Positions 1 through 10,900 of a stretch of 64,000 nt of DNA are shown piece after piece. The notes under the pieces are model-generated. The model made no database searches. It saw only the letters and a program-made list of their open reading frames with translations, and was not told the origin of the DNA. Positions within the stretch are counted from its first letter, which is position 1. Each line of letters opens with the position of its first letter. The stretch spans positions 1-64,000 of the forward strand of contig JAGBTG010000058.1 in the NCBI GenBank assembly GCA_017631435.1. Reading direction: 5' to 3'. The translations under genes were made by a program, and so were the position numbers. This DNA comes from Bacteroidales bacterium (GTDB taxonomy: Bacteria > Bacteroidota > Bacteroidia > Bacteroidales > UBA932).

Positions 1-1572
1 AACGCCCTCGTCAGCTGGTCCAATCTCAACAATGATATCAGCGAATTTACCTTTACCACCAGACTGTTTCTTGAATACCTCTCTGTGCTGAACTGTAGAG
101 CGGATAGCCTCTTTGTAGTTAACCTGAGGTGCACCCTGGTTGATCTCTACGCCGAACTCTCTTCTTAGACGGTCAACAATGATATCCAAGTGAAGCTCAC
201 CCATACCGCTGATAACGGTCTGGCCGGTCTCATGGTCTGATTTAACTGTAAATGTAGGGTCCTCCTCAGCAAGCTTACCAAGTGCAATACCCAATTTGTC
301 AAGGTCTTTCTGAGTTTTAGGCTCTACTGCCAATCCGATAACCGGATCAGGGAAAGTCATCTGCTCAAGAACGATTGGGTTAGACTCGATACAAACTGTA
401 TCACCAGTTCTAAGCTCTTTGAAACCTACTGCTGCACAGATGTCACCAGCCTCAACGAACTCAATAGGGTTCTGTTTGTTTGAGTGCATCTGGAACAGAC
501 GAGAGATACGCTCTTTCTTGCCTGAACGTGTGTTCAATACATATGAACCAGCGTCAAGTTTTCCAGAGTAAGCTCTCAAGAATGCCAAACGACCTACGAA
601 TGGATCGGTAGCAATTTTAAATACCAACGCGCAGAATGGCTCCTTAACGTTGAATTTTCTCACCTCTGCATCGCCGGTGTTAGGGTTTGTACCCTCAACC
701 TGGCCTTTGTCAAGTGGTGATGGAAGGTATCTCATTACAGCATCCAAAAGGAACTGTACACCTTTATTCTTGAATGAAGAACCACAAGTGATAGGAACGA
801 TAGCCATATCGATTGTAGCTTTTCTGATGGCAGCAATGATCTCCTCAGCGGTAATTGAATCTGGATCCTCAAAGAATTTCTCCATTAGAGCCTCGTCGTA
901 CTCAGCGGCAGCCTCAATAAGTTTGCCTCTCCACTCCTCGCACTCTGCAACCATATTCTCTGGAATATCCCTTACCTCATAGTTAACAAGCTCTTTGCTC
1001 TCCTGATCGTAGAAGTAACCTTTCATAGCGATAAGGTCTACGATACCCTGGAACTTGTCCTCAGCACCGATTGGAAGAGCGATTGGAACTGCGTTAGCAC
1101 CCAATTTCTCTTTCATCTCAGATACTACAGCAAGGAAGTCCGCACCTACGCGGTCCATCTTGTTAACGTATGCAATCTTTGGAACTCTGTGTTTGTCTGC
1201 CTGTCTCCATACTGTCTCAGACTGTGGTTGAACACGTCCTACAGCACAGAAAGTAGCAACTGTACCGTCAAGAACACGCAATGATCTCTCTACCTCAACA
1301 GTAAAGTCCACGTGGCCTGGGGTATCGATCAAGTTGATCTGGTACTGCTCACCATTGTATTTCCAGAAAGCTGTAGTAGCAGCAGAAGTAATTGTAATAC
1401 CTCTCTCCTGCTCCTGAACCATCCAGTCCATGGTAGCACCACCCTCGTGTACCTCACCAATTTTGTGGGTTTTACCTGTGTAGAACAAAATCCTCTCGGA
1501 AGTTGTTGTTTTACCGGCATCAATATGTGCCATGATACCGATATTTCTGGTAAGTCTTAAATCTCTTGCCAT
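1..1572 (-). CDS. fusA: Elongation factor G, 5' part (first 524 codons; C-terminus outside window)
   Basis: EF-G is the translational GTPase that moves tRNAs and mRNA through the ribosome after peptide transfer. Reading the minus strand from the ATG at 1572 gives an open frame to base 1. It starts [20 protein letters not shown] with the P-loop [10 protein letters not shown] at about residue 16, and at the window edge reads [12 protein letters not shown], which matches the start of EF-G domain IV. The missing part is the rest of domain IV and domain V (the family is about 700 residues). It lies 18 bp downstream of rpsG in a standard rpsL-rpsG-fusA str operon, so it is probably co-transcribed from the promoter before rpsL. 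No frame break seen. Confidence 0.97.
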   Translation of the reverse strand, partial: MARDLRLTRNIGIMAHIDAGKTTTSERILFYTGKTHKIGEVHEGGATMDWMVQEQERGITITSAATTAFWKYNGEQYQINLIDTPGHVDFTVEVERSLRVLDGTVATFCAVGRVQPQSETVWRQADKHRVPKIAYVNKMDRVGADFLAVVSEMKEKLGANAVPIALPIGAEDKFQGIVDLIAMKGYFYDQESKELVNYEVRDIPENMVAECEEWRGKLIEAAAEYDEALMEKFFEDPDSITAEEIIAAIRKATIDMAIVPITCGSSFKNKGVQFLLDAVMRYLPSPLDKGQVEGTNPNTGDAEVRKFNVKEPFCALVFKIATDPFVGRLAFLRAYSGKLDAGSYVLNTRSGKKERISRLFQMHSNKQNPIEFVEAGDICAAVGFKELRTGDTVCIESNPIVLEQMTFPDPVIGLAVEPKTQKDLDKLGIALGKLAEEDPTFTVKSDHETGQTVISGMGELHLDIIVDRLRREFGVEINQGAPQVNYKEAIRSTVQHREVFKKQSGGKGKFADIIVEIGPADEGV

Positions 1573-1590
1573 TTTTGTTCTATCTAGACA

Positions 1591-2067
1591 TTAAAAACGG
1601 AAGTGAGCAAATGCTTTGTTGGCCTCAGCCATCTTATGCATATCCTCTTTTCTTTTGAAGGCAGCACCCTCATTATTGTATGCAGCTAGTATCTCTGCAG
1701 CTAATTTTTCAGCCATTGAACGACCAGATCTCTTGCGAGCGTAAAGAATCATGTTCTTCATAGAAAGTGAAATCTTTCTCTCTGGGCGTACCTCAGTAGG
1801 AACCTGGAAGTTTGCACCACCCACTCTACGGCTTTTAACCTCTACCTGTGGGGTTACATTCTCTAGAGCTTTCTTCCAAATTTCTAGTGGAGCCTTGTCA
1901 GAATCTTTCATCTTCTCGCCAATCATGTCGATTGCGTCATAAAAAATAGCGTAAGCGATACTCTTCTTCCCCTGCAACATCAAGTTATTCACGAAACGTG
2001 TTACCAACACATCGTGGAATTTTGGATCAGGAAGTAGAATCCTCTTTTTAGGCTTTGCTTTTCTCAT
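1591..2067 (-). CDS. rpsG: 30S ribosomal protein S7
   Basis: S7 nucleates folding of the 3' domain of 16S rRNA and contacts tRNA in the E site. The 158-residue product has the normal length and the conserved S7 core: LPDPKFHD near residue 12, [14 protein letters not shown] near 22, then [16 protein letters not shown] near 82 and the C-terminal [14 protein letters not shown]. It sits between rpsL (29 bp upstream) and fusA (18 bp downstream) and is the second gene of the str operon. Nothing unusual. Confidence 0.98.
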   Translation of the reverse strand: MRKAKPKKRILLPDPKFHDVLVTRFVNNLMLQGKKSIAYAIFYDAIDMIGEKMKDSDKAPLEIWKKALENVTPQVEVKSRRVGGANFQVPTEVRPERKISLSMKNMILYARKRSGRSMAEKLAAEILAAYNNEGAAFKRKEDMHKMAEANKAFAHFRF

Positions 2068-2096
2068 TTCTGTAGAAATTTTAAAAAATTAATGAC

Positions 2097-2480
2097 TTAC
2101 TTCTTAGCTGCTTTTGGTCTCTTGGTGCCGTATAGTGAACGTGATTTCTTACGTCCGTCAACACCTGCTGTATCCAAAGCTCCTCTAAGAATGTGATAAC
2201 GTACTCCAGGAAGGTCTTTTACCCTGCCACCTCTAACAAGAACGATTGAGTGCTCCTGCAAGTTGTGTCCTTCTCCTGGGATGTAGGCATTCACCTCTTT
2301 CTGATTTGTCAATCTAACACGAGCTACTTTACGCATAGCTGAGTTAGGTTTCTTAGGAGTTGTAGTGTAAACACGTACACAAACTCCACGTCTTTGAGGA
2401 CAAGCATCCAGTGCGCGTGATTTAGATTTCTCTACAATCACCTCGCGACCGTTGCGTACTAACTGTTGAATTGTTGGCAT
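2097..2480 (-). CDS. rpsL: 30S ribosomal protein S12
   Basis: S12 lies at the decoding centre of the 30S subunit and influences accuracy and streptomycin sensitivity. The 127-residue product begins [12 protein letters not shown] and has the hallmark [20 protein letters not shown] (about residues 39-58). PKKPNS keeps the lysine of streptomycin-sensitive forms. [13 protein letters not shown] near residue 85 carries the aspartate that is methylthiolated in many bacteria. First gene of the str operon, with its own recognisable promoter upstream. Confidence 0.98.
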   Translation of the reverse strand: MPTIQQLVRNGREVIVEKSKSRALDACPQRRGVCVRVYTTTPKKPNSAMRKVARVRLTNQKEVNAYIPGEGHNLQEHSIVLVRGGRVKDLPGVRYHILRGALDTAGVDGRKKSRSLYGTKRPKAAKK

Positions 2481-2532
2481 AATTTGTTGTTAATCTTAAC
2501 TTTATACAAATACCCGATATTAAATCGGCTCG

Positions 2533-2562
2533 CAAAGGTACAAATAATTTCTTAAACTACAA
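2533..2562 (-). promoter_or_regulatory. Promoter of the str operon (rpsL-rpsG-fusA)
   Basis: On the minus strand TACCTTTG (2540-2533) fits the Bacteroidota -7 consensus TAnnTTTG. A TTG (2562-2560) lies 19 bp upstream of it, the normal -33 position. Transcription would start near 2526, leaving a leader of about 45 nt before rpsL. Confidence 0.7.
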
Positions 2563-2580
2563 GTATTTATGGATTTTTTC

Positions 2581-4182
2581 TTAAAAACCATTGAGTTGCA
2601 TGTAAATTGTCGGGAGTAAAAGGAGGAATCCCACCACAATCAGCAGCAGAATAAAAGGTAAGATCCACTTCACCCATTTCCCATAAGGAATCTTTGCCAT
2701 TCCAAGTACTGCTATCAGTACTCCCGACGTAGGGGTAATCATGTTGGTGAATCCGTCACCGAACTGGAAAGCCATCACTGTAGCCTGCCTGCTCACACCA
2801 ATGATATCCGAGAATGGAGCCATGATAGGCATTGTTATGGCCGCCTTGGCGCTGGCCGAAGGGATCACAAGGTTGATTACCGTCTGGATCATGTACATCA
2901 GGCCAAGGGCCCCTGCCTCGCCAGATCCGTCCAATGTGCCGGCAAGGGAGTGGAGAATGGTATCAATGATGCGGCCCTCCTGCAATATATATATGATACC
3001 TGCTGCCAGACCAACTATGAGTGCCGCACTGAGGATATCCTTGGCACCGTCCATCATCTCCTTTACAATGGAGTTTGCACTCAAGCCCATTGCAATTCCG
3101 CTGAGCAGGCCAAGCGAGAGGAACAGTGCGGAAATCTCACCTATATACCATCCGAAACCGAGTACACCCACCACAAGATAAAGGATAGTGAAGCCCAGCA
3201 GCGAAAGGACATAGAAGTGCACCGATTTCCTCAAGGAAACAATTGAAGAGACCACAAAAGCCACTGCAAGAACAGGCAGCAGCCATGCGGTATGATATTT
3301 CTGCGCACCAATAGAAAGCCATGTATCTCCGCTGTAAGAGACGGTAAACATCAGCACAACAGCAGCAGCAATGGCAAAAGAAATCCAGGAAGCCCTGTTG
3401 GTATAATACTCCACACCCCCCTGCTGTGCACCTATATGCTCTCTCCAGTGGGCGTCAGTTTCATACATCATCGACCTTTGGGGATTTCTCTTCACCCTTA
3501 CTGCATAGAACAGTACAAAGGCTATTGTAATGACATTCAGCACCACCCAACAGAAGAACCTGTATTCTATTCCCGAGAACATTGGAATTCCGGCCAGATC
3601 CTGGGCAATGCCTATGGTAAACGGATTGAGTATGGCACCGGCAAAGCCAACGTGGGCCGCAACATACACCATGCACACACCTACAATTGAGTCATATCCC
3701 ATGGAGATTGCCAGCGGCACAAGAATCACTACAAAGGCAATCGTCTCCTCACTCATTCCGAATATGGCGCCAAAAAGGCTGAACATAAGCATAATGAGCA
3801 CAATGACAATATTGCTCACACCTATCCTGGCCAGAGCCCTGTTCTTCTCAAGTCTGGTAACAACGCCAAGGAATGAAAAGATACCGGCATCAATTGCCCT
3901 GCTCCTGTTCACAACCCAGAAAGATGCTCCAATAACAAGAATGAAACAGATGATCCCGGCCTGTTTTGTAAAGCCGCTGTAAAATGACTGCATCACAGTC
4001 CACCACTGCCCCACTGCCGAAACCTCCTTAAAGTCCACGCTCTGCTCCATCTTGCCGGCAACCTCAACACTCTCCTTCACATACTCGCCACCCGGCACCA
4101 TCCAGGTTGCAAGGGCACAAACCAGAATGATCCAGAATATTATAACATACGTATTGGGAAACTCCCTTTTCTTTTTACCCAT
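2581..4182 (-). CDS. YfcC-family membrane transporter (C4-dicarboxylate carrier-like)
   Basis: The 533-residue product is almost entirely hydrophobic with a dozen or so membrane segments. It begins as YfcC/DcuC-like (ArsB/NhaD superfamily) proteins do: short charged N-terminus, a helix, then WMVPGGEY near residue 28. Other family traits are the FGMSEETIAF stretch near 143, AAHVGFAGAILNPFT near 173, and the late ITPTSGVLIAVLGMAKIPYGKW segment near 485. Members are predicted anion or amino-acid-derived substrate carriers; the substrate cannot be read from the sequence. It is separated from the upstream transporter gene (stop at 4257) by a hairpin at 4208-4233. Last gene of the minus block before the str operon. 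Confidence 0.85.
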   Translation of the reverse strand: MGKKKREFPNTYVIIFWIILVCALATWMVPGGEYVKESVEVAGKMEQSVDFKEVSAVGQWWTVMQSFYSGFTKQAGIICFILVIGASFWVVNRSRAIDAGIFSFLGVVTRLEKNRALARIGVSNIVIVLIMLMFSLFGAIFGMSEETIAFVVILVPLAISMGYDSIVGVCMVYVAAHVGFAGAILNPFTIGIAQDLAGIPMFSGIEYRFFCWVVLNVITIAFVLFYAVRVKRNPQRSMMYETDAHWREHIGAQQGGVEYYTNRASWISFAIAAAVVLMFTVSYSGDTWLSIGAQKYHTAWLLPVLAVAFVVSSIVSLRKSVHFYVLSLLGFTILYLVVGVLGFGWYIGEISALFLSLGLLSGIAMGLSANSIVKEMMDGAKDILSAALIVGLAAGIIYILQEGRIIDTILHSLAGTLDGSGEAGALGLMYMIQTVINLVIPSASAKAAITMPIMAPFSDIIGVSRQATVMAFQFGDGFTNMITPTSGVLIAVLGMAKIPYGKWVKWILPFILLLIVVGFLLLLPTIYMQLNGF

Positions 4183-4207
4183 AAAACTAGTATTTGATTA
4201 TATAAAT

Positions 4208-4233
4208 GAGGTTGGTCCACCCGGGCCAACCTC
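4208..4233 (-). terminator. Intergenic hairpin between the AspT-like and YfcC-like genes
   Basis: An 11-bp stem (GAGGTTGGTCC / GGGCCAACCTC, one wobble) closes a 4-nt ACCC loop. On the minus strand it is followed by ATTTATATAATC, a weak U tract, so it may terminate or attenuate transcription coming from the AspT-like gene. Confidence 0.45.
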
Positions 4234-4256
4234 AATCTGAATTCCAAAAAAGCCGG

Positions 4257-5927
4257 CTACAGAGCCATCAGTATAAGGATCTGAGGAGTAAGCACCCTCA
4301 AAAACATAACCAACGGATAAACTGTAGCATACGACACTGCCTGCTGGTTGATAGGTGACACCGAGTTTGAGTAAGCAAGACCAGAAGGGTTTGTACCGCT
4401 ACCCGAGATAAGTCCCATCAGCTGGAAATAGTTGAACTTGAACACAAACCTTCCAATTGCAGCACCTGCAAGCATTGGCACCAAGGTAATGATAACACCA
4501 TAACCTATCCATGCAAATCCACCTTTATTTACAACTGTATCTATAAATCCTTCTCCCGACGAGATACCCACAGCTGCAAGGAACAGTGAAATACCCACCT
4601 CCCTGAGCATCATATTTGCACTTAGAGTAGTATAAGTTACAATATTGAACTTGTATCCGAAACGGCTTATAAGGATTGCAATGATAAGCGGACCACCTGC
4701 AAGACCCATCTTCACAGGCTGAGGCATACCAGGCAACATGAACGGTATTGAGCCAAAGATCACACCCACTGCAATACCAAGGAAGATTGCAAGAAGGTTT
4801 GGCTCCCTAAGCTGTTTGGCAGAGTTGCCCACCATGTTTGCAAAACTCTCAAGTTTATTCTCGTCACCCACAGCAAGCACGCGGTCACCAATCTGCAGCT
4901 CAAGATCCGGAGCCGCAACCAAATCCACACCTGCACGGGTAACCCTGGTAACGTTCACACCAAATACAGACCTCACCTTAAGCTCGCCAAGTGTCTTTCC
5001 GTTAACCTTATGTTTTGTTACCACAACCTTTCTGGTAGCCATCTGGCCGTCCATCTCATGCCACTCGTCTGAACTCATATCCAACAGCTCTCCAAAGAAA
5101 GCAACAATGGAATCTTTGCTGGCATCAACAGAGATTACCCTAAGTTTATCACCCTCAAACAATTTGGTCTGTGAAGTAGGAATCTCCACCTTACCGTTCT
5201 CCCTGCAAAGTCTTGAAACCACAAAATCCTTGTCAATAAAGCTGTGAAGCTCCGCAATGGTCTTTCCAAAGATTGCAGCATTCTTGATTCCTACAGAATA
5301 TTTGGTAGCCATCTTTGTAGTATCCTCGCTGGCACCGGTAGCCTTCTCAAGCTCCTTGTCCATATTCATGCGGAACAGGCCTTTAATTACAACAATGGAC
5401 ATTACGATTCCAACTACACCAAGAGGATAGGCAACCGCATAACCCATTGCAATTGAAGGATCTGAAGCACCTGTAGCCTCAAGATATGTCTGCTGTGCAG
5501 CACCAAGGCCCGGAGTATTTGTAACCGCACCGCAAAGTACACCTACCATAGTCACCAGGCTTGTACCTGTAACCAGATGTATGATATATGCTATAATCAC
5601 ACCCATCAGTACAATCATCACTGCAACTGCATTCAGGGTAAGTCCACCTTTCTTGAACGATGAGAAAAATCCGGGACCAACCTGCAGACCAACAGAGTAC
5701 ACAAACAGGATAAGTCCGAACTCCTTGATGAAATGGAGGATATTATGCTCAACGGTAAGTCCGAAATGTCCTGCAACAATACCCACAAACAAAATCCATG
5801 TAACACCAAGTGAAACACCGCAGATTTTAATTCTGCTAAGCAATACTCCAAGTGCCGTTACTCCCGACAGTACAAGAACTGAATGGGCAATGGAGGTGCC
5901 TGTAATCAAGTCATTAAACCAGTTCAT
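4257..5927 (-). CDS. AspT/YidE/YbjL-family putative transporter with two TrkA-C domains
   Basis: Aspartate:alanine-antiporter-type membrane protein. From the preferred start (MNWFNDLITG, 5927) it has 556 residues. An earlier in-frame start at 5954 lies inside the terminator/promoter element and gives an unlikely N-terminus. The family's two hydrophobic halves (about residues 10-180 and 370-556) flank a soluble region carrying two TrkA-C (RCK-C) domains, visible as FEGDKLRVIS near 255 and LQIGDRVLAVGDENKL near 345. Both halves contain glycine-rich segments of the antiporter family (GAVTNTPGLGAAQ near 130, GSGTNPSGLAYSN near 512). The substrate is unknown; family members include aspartate/alanine exchangers and uncharacterised YidE. 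Confidence 0.87.
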   Translation of the reverse strand: MNWFNDLITGTSIAHSVLVLSGVTALGVLLSRIKICGVSLGVTWILFVGIVAGHFGLTVEHNILHFIKEFGLILFVYSVGLQVGPGFFSSFKKGGLTLNAVAVMIVLMGVIIAYIIHLVTGTSLVTMVGVLCGAVTNTPGLGAAQQTYLEATGASDPSIAMGYAVAYPLGVVGIVMSIVVIKGLFRMNMDKELEKATGASEDTTKMATKYSVGIKNAAIFGKTIAELHSFIDKDFVVSRLCRENGKVEIPTSQTKLFEGDKLRVISVDASKDSIVAFFGELLDMSSDEWHEMDGQMATRKVVVTKHKVNGKTLGELKVRSVFGVNVTRVTRAGVDLVAAPDLELQIGDRVLAVGDENKLESFANMVGNSAKQLREPNLLAIFLGIAVGVIFGSIPFMLPGMPQPVKMGLAGGPLIIAILISRFGYKFNIVTYTTLSANMMLREVGISLFLAAVGISSGEGFIDTVVNKGGFAWIGYGVIITLVPMLAGAAIGRFVFKFNYFQLMGLISGSGTNPSGLAYSNSVSPINQQAVSYATVYPLVMFLRVLTPQILILMAL

Positions 5928-5939
5928 AATATATGCATT

Positions 5940-5977
5940 AAAAAACGGGGGCAAAGGTAACTATATTTTTTGCCCCC
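5940..5977 (-). terminator. fbp terminator with an embedded promoter for the AspT-like gene
   Basis: On the minus strand GGGGGCAAA (5977-5969) and TTTGCCCCC (5955-5947) form a perfect 9-bp stem followed by G and a run of T (5945-5940): a rho-independent terminator just after the fbp stop codon (5991). The right arm also contains TACCTTTG (5959-5952), a perfect -7 promoter hexamer for the next gene, with a leader of only about 15-20 nt to the start at 5927. Confidence 0.75.
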
Positions 5978-5990
5978 ACAATAACAATCA

Positions 5991-7949
5991 CTACCTAATC
6001 TGACCCCTCCTGAATGCAACCAGCAACTGCTTGAGGTCGTCAATCTGCTCCATCATCCTCTTTCCGTTGTCTGTATCCCTCACCAGTTTCCTCTTCTCCA
6101 TAAACTCCACAACCTTGGTTTCGGAGATGATATCGAGGCCCTGCTCAATAGCCTTCTGGGTAGACTCAAACGACTCATGCTGAACCAGTCTCAACCCGTA
6201 TGAGTTGTAAATGAGGGTATAACCTGCAATTCCTGTCTCCTGCTGGTAAGCCTTTGAATAGCCGCCGTCAATCATAAGCAGTTTTCCGCCCGCCTTAATA
6301 GGGCTCTCACCTTTGGAGGTCTTTACAGGAATATGTCCGTTGATGATATGTGAAGGCTCCCCTTCAACACCAAACTCCTTCAGGATCTTTTCACAAATCT
6401 CCTTGTTGTTCTTGAGCACATTGTACCATCCCTTGTGCTCCTTCTGAGCCTCCTTGTCTGAAAGGAGATAACGTTCAAAGGTTGCCATCCTGTTCTTGTC
6501 GAACGGAGGTGATACCGGACCGCACCACAGATACCAGATGAAATCCTGACCGAACTCCCTGGCAGCAGATTTCTCAGGCTCAAAATAGCCCTGGCGGACA
6601 ATCTGGTCCATCTTGTCAAACAGCGCCTTGCCGGCATAATCCTTGCCCTGGATATTCAGCGACTTGAACGAACCGTCCTCGTTCAATGGAACTGAACCGT
6701 GGTAAAGCAGATTTGAGTTCCTTACCAGATACAATGCTCCATGAGAATAGAGCAACTGCATATGTTTGGCCATATGTGCACTGTGCACAAAGTTGTGGGT
6801 AAGCTTGTCAACCACCACTTTCTCCTCAGGTGTAAGTGCATACGGGTTCTCCGGATCAATTGTAGGGAAATGCTTGTCCCTCAAAGGATACTCCTTGCCA
6901 TCAATTACAACTGTGCCTTTCTCATGGTCTATCATATGGAGCAGGTTCCTGTCATCCATACCGTACTCCGGTCTCCTCTTTATAATCTCGTACTCCAGCT
7001 TGAACTGGATAATGGTAATTGCCTTGTGCATCTGGGCCACCAGTCTGGCCTGTTTTGGATTGAGCCCCTCGGCATCAGAACCTTTTGGCCTGAAGATGGT
7101 ACAAGGATCATCTCCATAAACATCCATGGCAAAAGTTACCAGAGGAAGCAGGTTTATACCGTATCCCTCCTCCAGAATCTTGAAGTTGGCATATCTCGAG
7201 CACATTCTCACAACATTGGCAACACATGCGCGGTTTCCTGCAGCAGCACCCATCCATACAAGATCATGGTTACCCCACTGGATATCCCAGTCGTGGTAAT
7301 TCTCCAGGATATCAAGGATGATGTGCGCACCCGGTCCCCTGTCATAAATATCGCCGATGATATGCAGCGAATCTATGGTAAGACGCTGTATAAGCTTGCA
7401 TATGGCTATAATGAAGTGGTCTGCCCTCCCTGTGGAGATGATTGTCTCCACAATGGCAGTTATATAATCATGCTTGTTGGCCTCGCCGCTCTTTGACTCA
7501 TGCAACAGCTCCTGTATGATATACTCATACTCGGCAGGCATAGCCCTGCGTACCTTTGATCTTGTATACTTGGTAGAAACATTCGAACACACCCTTACCA
7601 GCCTCATGAGTATAACCTTATACCACTCATGCAGCGCCTTCTCCTTCTCACGCCCCTTGATTATCTTCAGTTTCTCCTCGGGATAATAGATAAGGGTACA
7701 CAGTTCGCTCTTTTCCGCCTCCCTGAGGGAATGGCCAAAAATATCCTCCACTTTTCTCTTTATTACTCCCGACGCATTCTTGAGCACATGCTGGAAAGCC
7801 TCATGCTCTCCATGCAGGTCTGTAACAAAATGCTCGGTACCTTTAGGCAGGTTAAGGATAGCTTCCAGGTTTATTATTTCCGTACTGGCAGCCTGAATTG
7901 TCGGGAAACTCTTTGCCAACAATTGCAAATATTTCAAATCCCTCTTCAT
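5991..7949 (-). CDS. fbp: Fructose-1,6-bisphosphatase class III
   Basis: Hydrolyses fructose-1,6-bisphosphate to fructose-6-phosphate, the gluconeogenic step. The 652-residue length fits class III (Firmicutes/Bacteroidota) enzymes, which are metallophosphatases of the calcineurin fold. The metal-binding motifs are in order: FVTDLHGEHEAF near residue 41, GDIYDRGPGAH near 199 and WGNHDLVWMG near 225. A C-terminal INGHIPVKTSKGESPIKAGG near 540 supplies further ligands. Stop at 5991 is followed at once by a terminator. The start lies 13 bp after the stop of the upstream protease gene, suggesting co-transcription. Confidence 0.96.
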   Translation of the reverse strand: MKRDLKYLQLLAKSFPTIQAASTEIINLEAILNLPKGTEHFVTDLHGEHEAFQHVLKNASGVIKRKVEDIFGHSLREAEKSELCTLIYYPEEKLKIIKGREKEKALHEWYKVILMRLVRVCSNVSTKYTRSKVRRAMPAEYEYIIQELLHESKSGEANKHDYITAIVETIISTGRADHFIIAICKLIQRLTIDSLHIIGDIYDRGPGAHIILDILENYHDWDIQWGNHDLVWMGAAAGNRACVANVVRMCSRYANFKILEEGYGINLLPLVTFAMDVYGDDPCTIFRPKGSDAEGLNPKQARLVAQMHKAITIIQFKLEYEIIKRRPEYGMDDRNLLHMIDHEKGTVVIDGKEYPLRDKHFPTIDPENPYALTPEEKVVVDKLTHNFVHSAHMAKHMQLLYSHGALYLVRNSNLLYHGSVPLNEDGSFKSLNIQGKDYAGKALFDKMDQIVRQGYFEPEKSAAREFGQDFIWYLWCGPVSPPFDKNRMATFERYLLSDKEAQKEHKGWYNVLKNNKEICEKILKEFGVEGEPSHIINGHIPVKTSKGESPIKAGGKLLMIDGGYSKAYQQETGIAGYTLIYNSYGLRLVQHESFESTQKAIEQGLDIISETKVVEFMEKRKLVRDTDNGKRMMEQIDDLKQLLVAFRRGQIR

Positions 7950-7962
7950 TGTGTACTATGTA

Positions 7963-10900
7963 TTAATTCTTTTTCTCCAATTGCTTCATTATAACCTCAA
8001 CGCCCTTCTCAAGCTGAGGGTCCTTGCCGTCGAGCCTGTCCTTGAAGGTGTTCTTCACGTAGATATCGGGAGCAACACCTGTATTCTCAAGATCCTTGCC
8101 GTCCAATGAGTAGCATCCCCATGCAGGAAGGCGCAACGAAGAACCGTCGAGCATGGTTGCACTGGTGGTGAAGATGATCCAGCGGTAGGTTTCAGTTCCC
8201 ACTATTGTTGCAAGTCCAAGGCTCTTTATTCCGTTTGATGTAACCTCCGCATCACTGAGGCTCCTCTCGTTCACCAATGCCACTATTGGCATATCGCCAG
8301 GTGTTACGTTAGGATGGGAATTCCCCTTGTTGTCTCTGTAAGCCCAATTGTAGTGTGCTTTCTGAGCCAGGAAGTCAAGCACCTCCTTATGTACGTTTCC
8401 TCCGTTGTTGAAACGCAAATCAAGGATGATTCCCTCCTTGCCTACTGTTCTGGTGTGCATATCCTTAAGGAAATTGCTCAACTCCCCAACACCCATGTCC
8501 CTCATGTGGATGTAGGCAATCTTCCCGTTTCCAAGCTGGTCTACCTTAGCCCTGTTGTCCATCTCCCACTCCTCGTAAAGGAGATTTTTCACAGCACCTG
8601 ATGACATTGTATGGAGTTTTACATCGTGCTCCCTCCCTTTTCTTCTGAAAGTGAACCTCACCTCAGGATCCTTGGCTGGAACGGCAAGATAGCTCTCCCT
8701 GTTGAGATTGTGGTCAACCCTCTGGCCGTTTACCGCTACCAGGATATCACCTTTCTTGACGTCTGTATCAATATTGTCTGCAGGTGATCCTTTCACAATC
8801 CTCTCCACCATATATGGGTTTTCATTGTTCCATATGATACCGGTCTCCATAGACTGCAATCTTGTCTGAGGGCCCGGCACCTCGCCGCCATGCGAGCTGA
8901 AGCCCAGATGCGATGAGTTGAGCTCACCCAACATGTCATTGAAAAGGGTAACAAGATTCGCCCTGCTCCTCACCTTAGGGAGGAATGAAGCATAATAGTC
9001 TCTCTTGGCAGCCCAGTCGGTACCATGGAAGTTCACGTCATAGAAGTTCTGGTCTATCAGGCCCCAAGCCTCGTAGAACATCTGCTCAAACTCATCTTTA
9101 AGATTCTTGACAACGGTCTTCTTGAAGGCAATCTTTGTAGCCCTGCCACCTGCAGGATCCACTTTATACAATGTTCCCCTCTGGAAAGCGTAAAGTTCCG
9201 TATCAGAGTTGAAGAATGTACCGTAGCTGAGTTCCTTGATTGGTTTGGCCTTTGCATAAGGGTCTGTTATCTCCAACGACTGTACCCCATCCCTTCCTGT
9301 AATAAGGAGCCATGCCTTGTTCTTGTTCTTGAACACATATGTGCTGCGGCCGTTATAGAAACCGGTCATCTGCAAGCGGCTGTAGATATCATTGAAATCA
9401 ATCTTTGTCTCTACTTTCTTCTCTTTTTTAGCCTCTTTCTTCTCCTTGGCCTTCTCATCCGCTGCCTCTTCTTTTACAGCTTTCTTGTCAAACAGTTCAT
9501 CATAAGCATCGCTCTGGAAAGGCTGTGTCTTGTAGTTCAACAGAGGGAGCTTGTAGATATAGCTCGATCCGCTGCCGCCCCTTGGGAAGGTTCCGCCGTG
9601 GAAATCTGCCGCAAAGTAGAGATACTTTCCGCAAGAAGAAAAGCTTGGGCTTCCCTCTGTGCTTGCAGAGTTGGTAAGGTTGTACAGCTGCTTCTCCTTG
9701 AACGAGTAAATGTAGATATCCCTCTCAAAGAGGTTCATAGCCTCAAAAGCAAGGTAGGCATCGTCGGGAGAAAAAGTGATGGTGTATTTTGTATATGACC
9801 AGAACTCTGCCTGGGCAAGCCTGTCTACCTTGTCATTTGAAAGGTTGAGGGCCATTACCCACTTGTTGCCGCACATGAAGGCTATCTTGTCTTTCTTGTT
9901 TGACATTTTCAGATTCCTGATATTGCATGCAGCCCTAAATACAAGTTTCTCAGGCTGCGAACCGTCTGCCTTTATCTTGTAGATTGCTGTATATCCCTTG
10001 TCTGTTCTGGTGTAGTAGATTGTGTTGTTGTCTTTTGCCCATACCATCTCATCAACCCTCTCGTTCTCGGGGGTATCAAGTTTCTGGATGAATTTTCCTT
10101 TTGCGTCGCTCACATGAAGGAGTCCGCGGATAGACATTGAGAACTTCTTGCTGTCGGGAGAAATGGCCATGCTCTGCGGTGAAACATTCATGAAACTGCG
10201 CTCCACATCAACATTGTTGTCGGCAATGGAAATCTTTGGCACCGAAACCTCTCCGGTTGCCAGGTTGAGGCAATGGATCTTGTAGTCCAACAGGAACACC
10301 ATTGCGTTTCCGTTGAAGCTTACAGATGGGTACTGTACAGACTGAGCAAATTTTGTAAGCTGCTCAGGCTCCCCTGCAGGGTTGTATTTTACAATGTTGG
10401 ACTCCTTGTTGAACTGGTCTGTAACATAGTAAAGGTTACCTTTCCTGTCTGCCATTGGCCAGGTATCCTTGCCGTTGTATGAGGTAAGCTCCCTGTACTC
10501 CCCAGTTGCGGGATTCCAGCTCTTGATGTTTGGATTGTGGTCTCCAACATATCTCTTTCTGGTTGGGAAGCTGATGCTCTCGGTAGACTCGTTGAAGTAA
10601 AGTTCACCTGTTACAGGATTCTCTGCAACATTCACAATTGTATTGAAATAGTGCTGGAACAGCCTTATTGGGGTACCGCCGTCAACCGCCACCTTGTAGG
10701 TTGATCTGGAGTTTGCCCTGCCGCTCTCAAAATAGATGTATTTTGAGTCTGCACTCCACCCGCTTGGGGTATCATTTGCCTCGTGCCAGGTAAGGCGCAC
10801 AACCTCACCACCCGCAACAGGGACAATGTACACATCCTTGTTTCCCTGCATATCCGATGAGAAAGCCAGATACTTTCCGCAAGGTGATACCATAGGGTCA

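Noticed and set aside
6741-7496. 251-codon plus-strand open frame inside fbp
   Set aside because: Antisense shadow of the conserved fbp coding sequence without any family resemblance or promoter.
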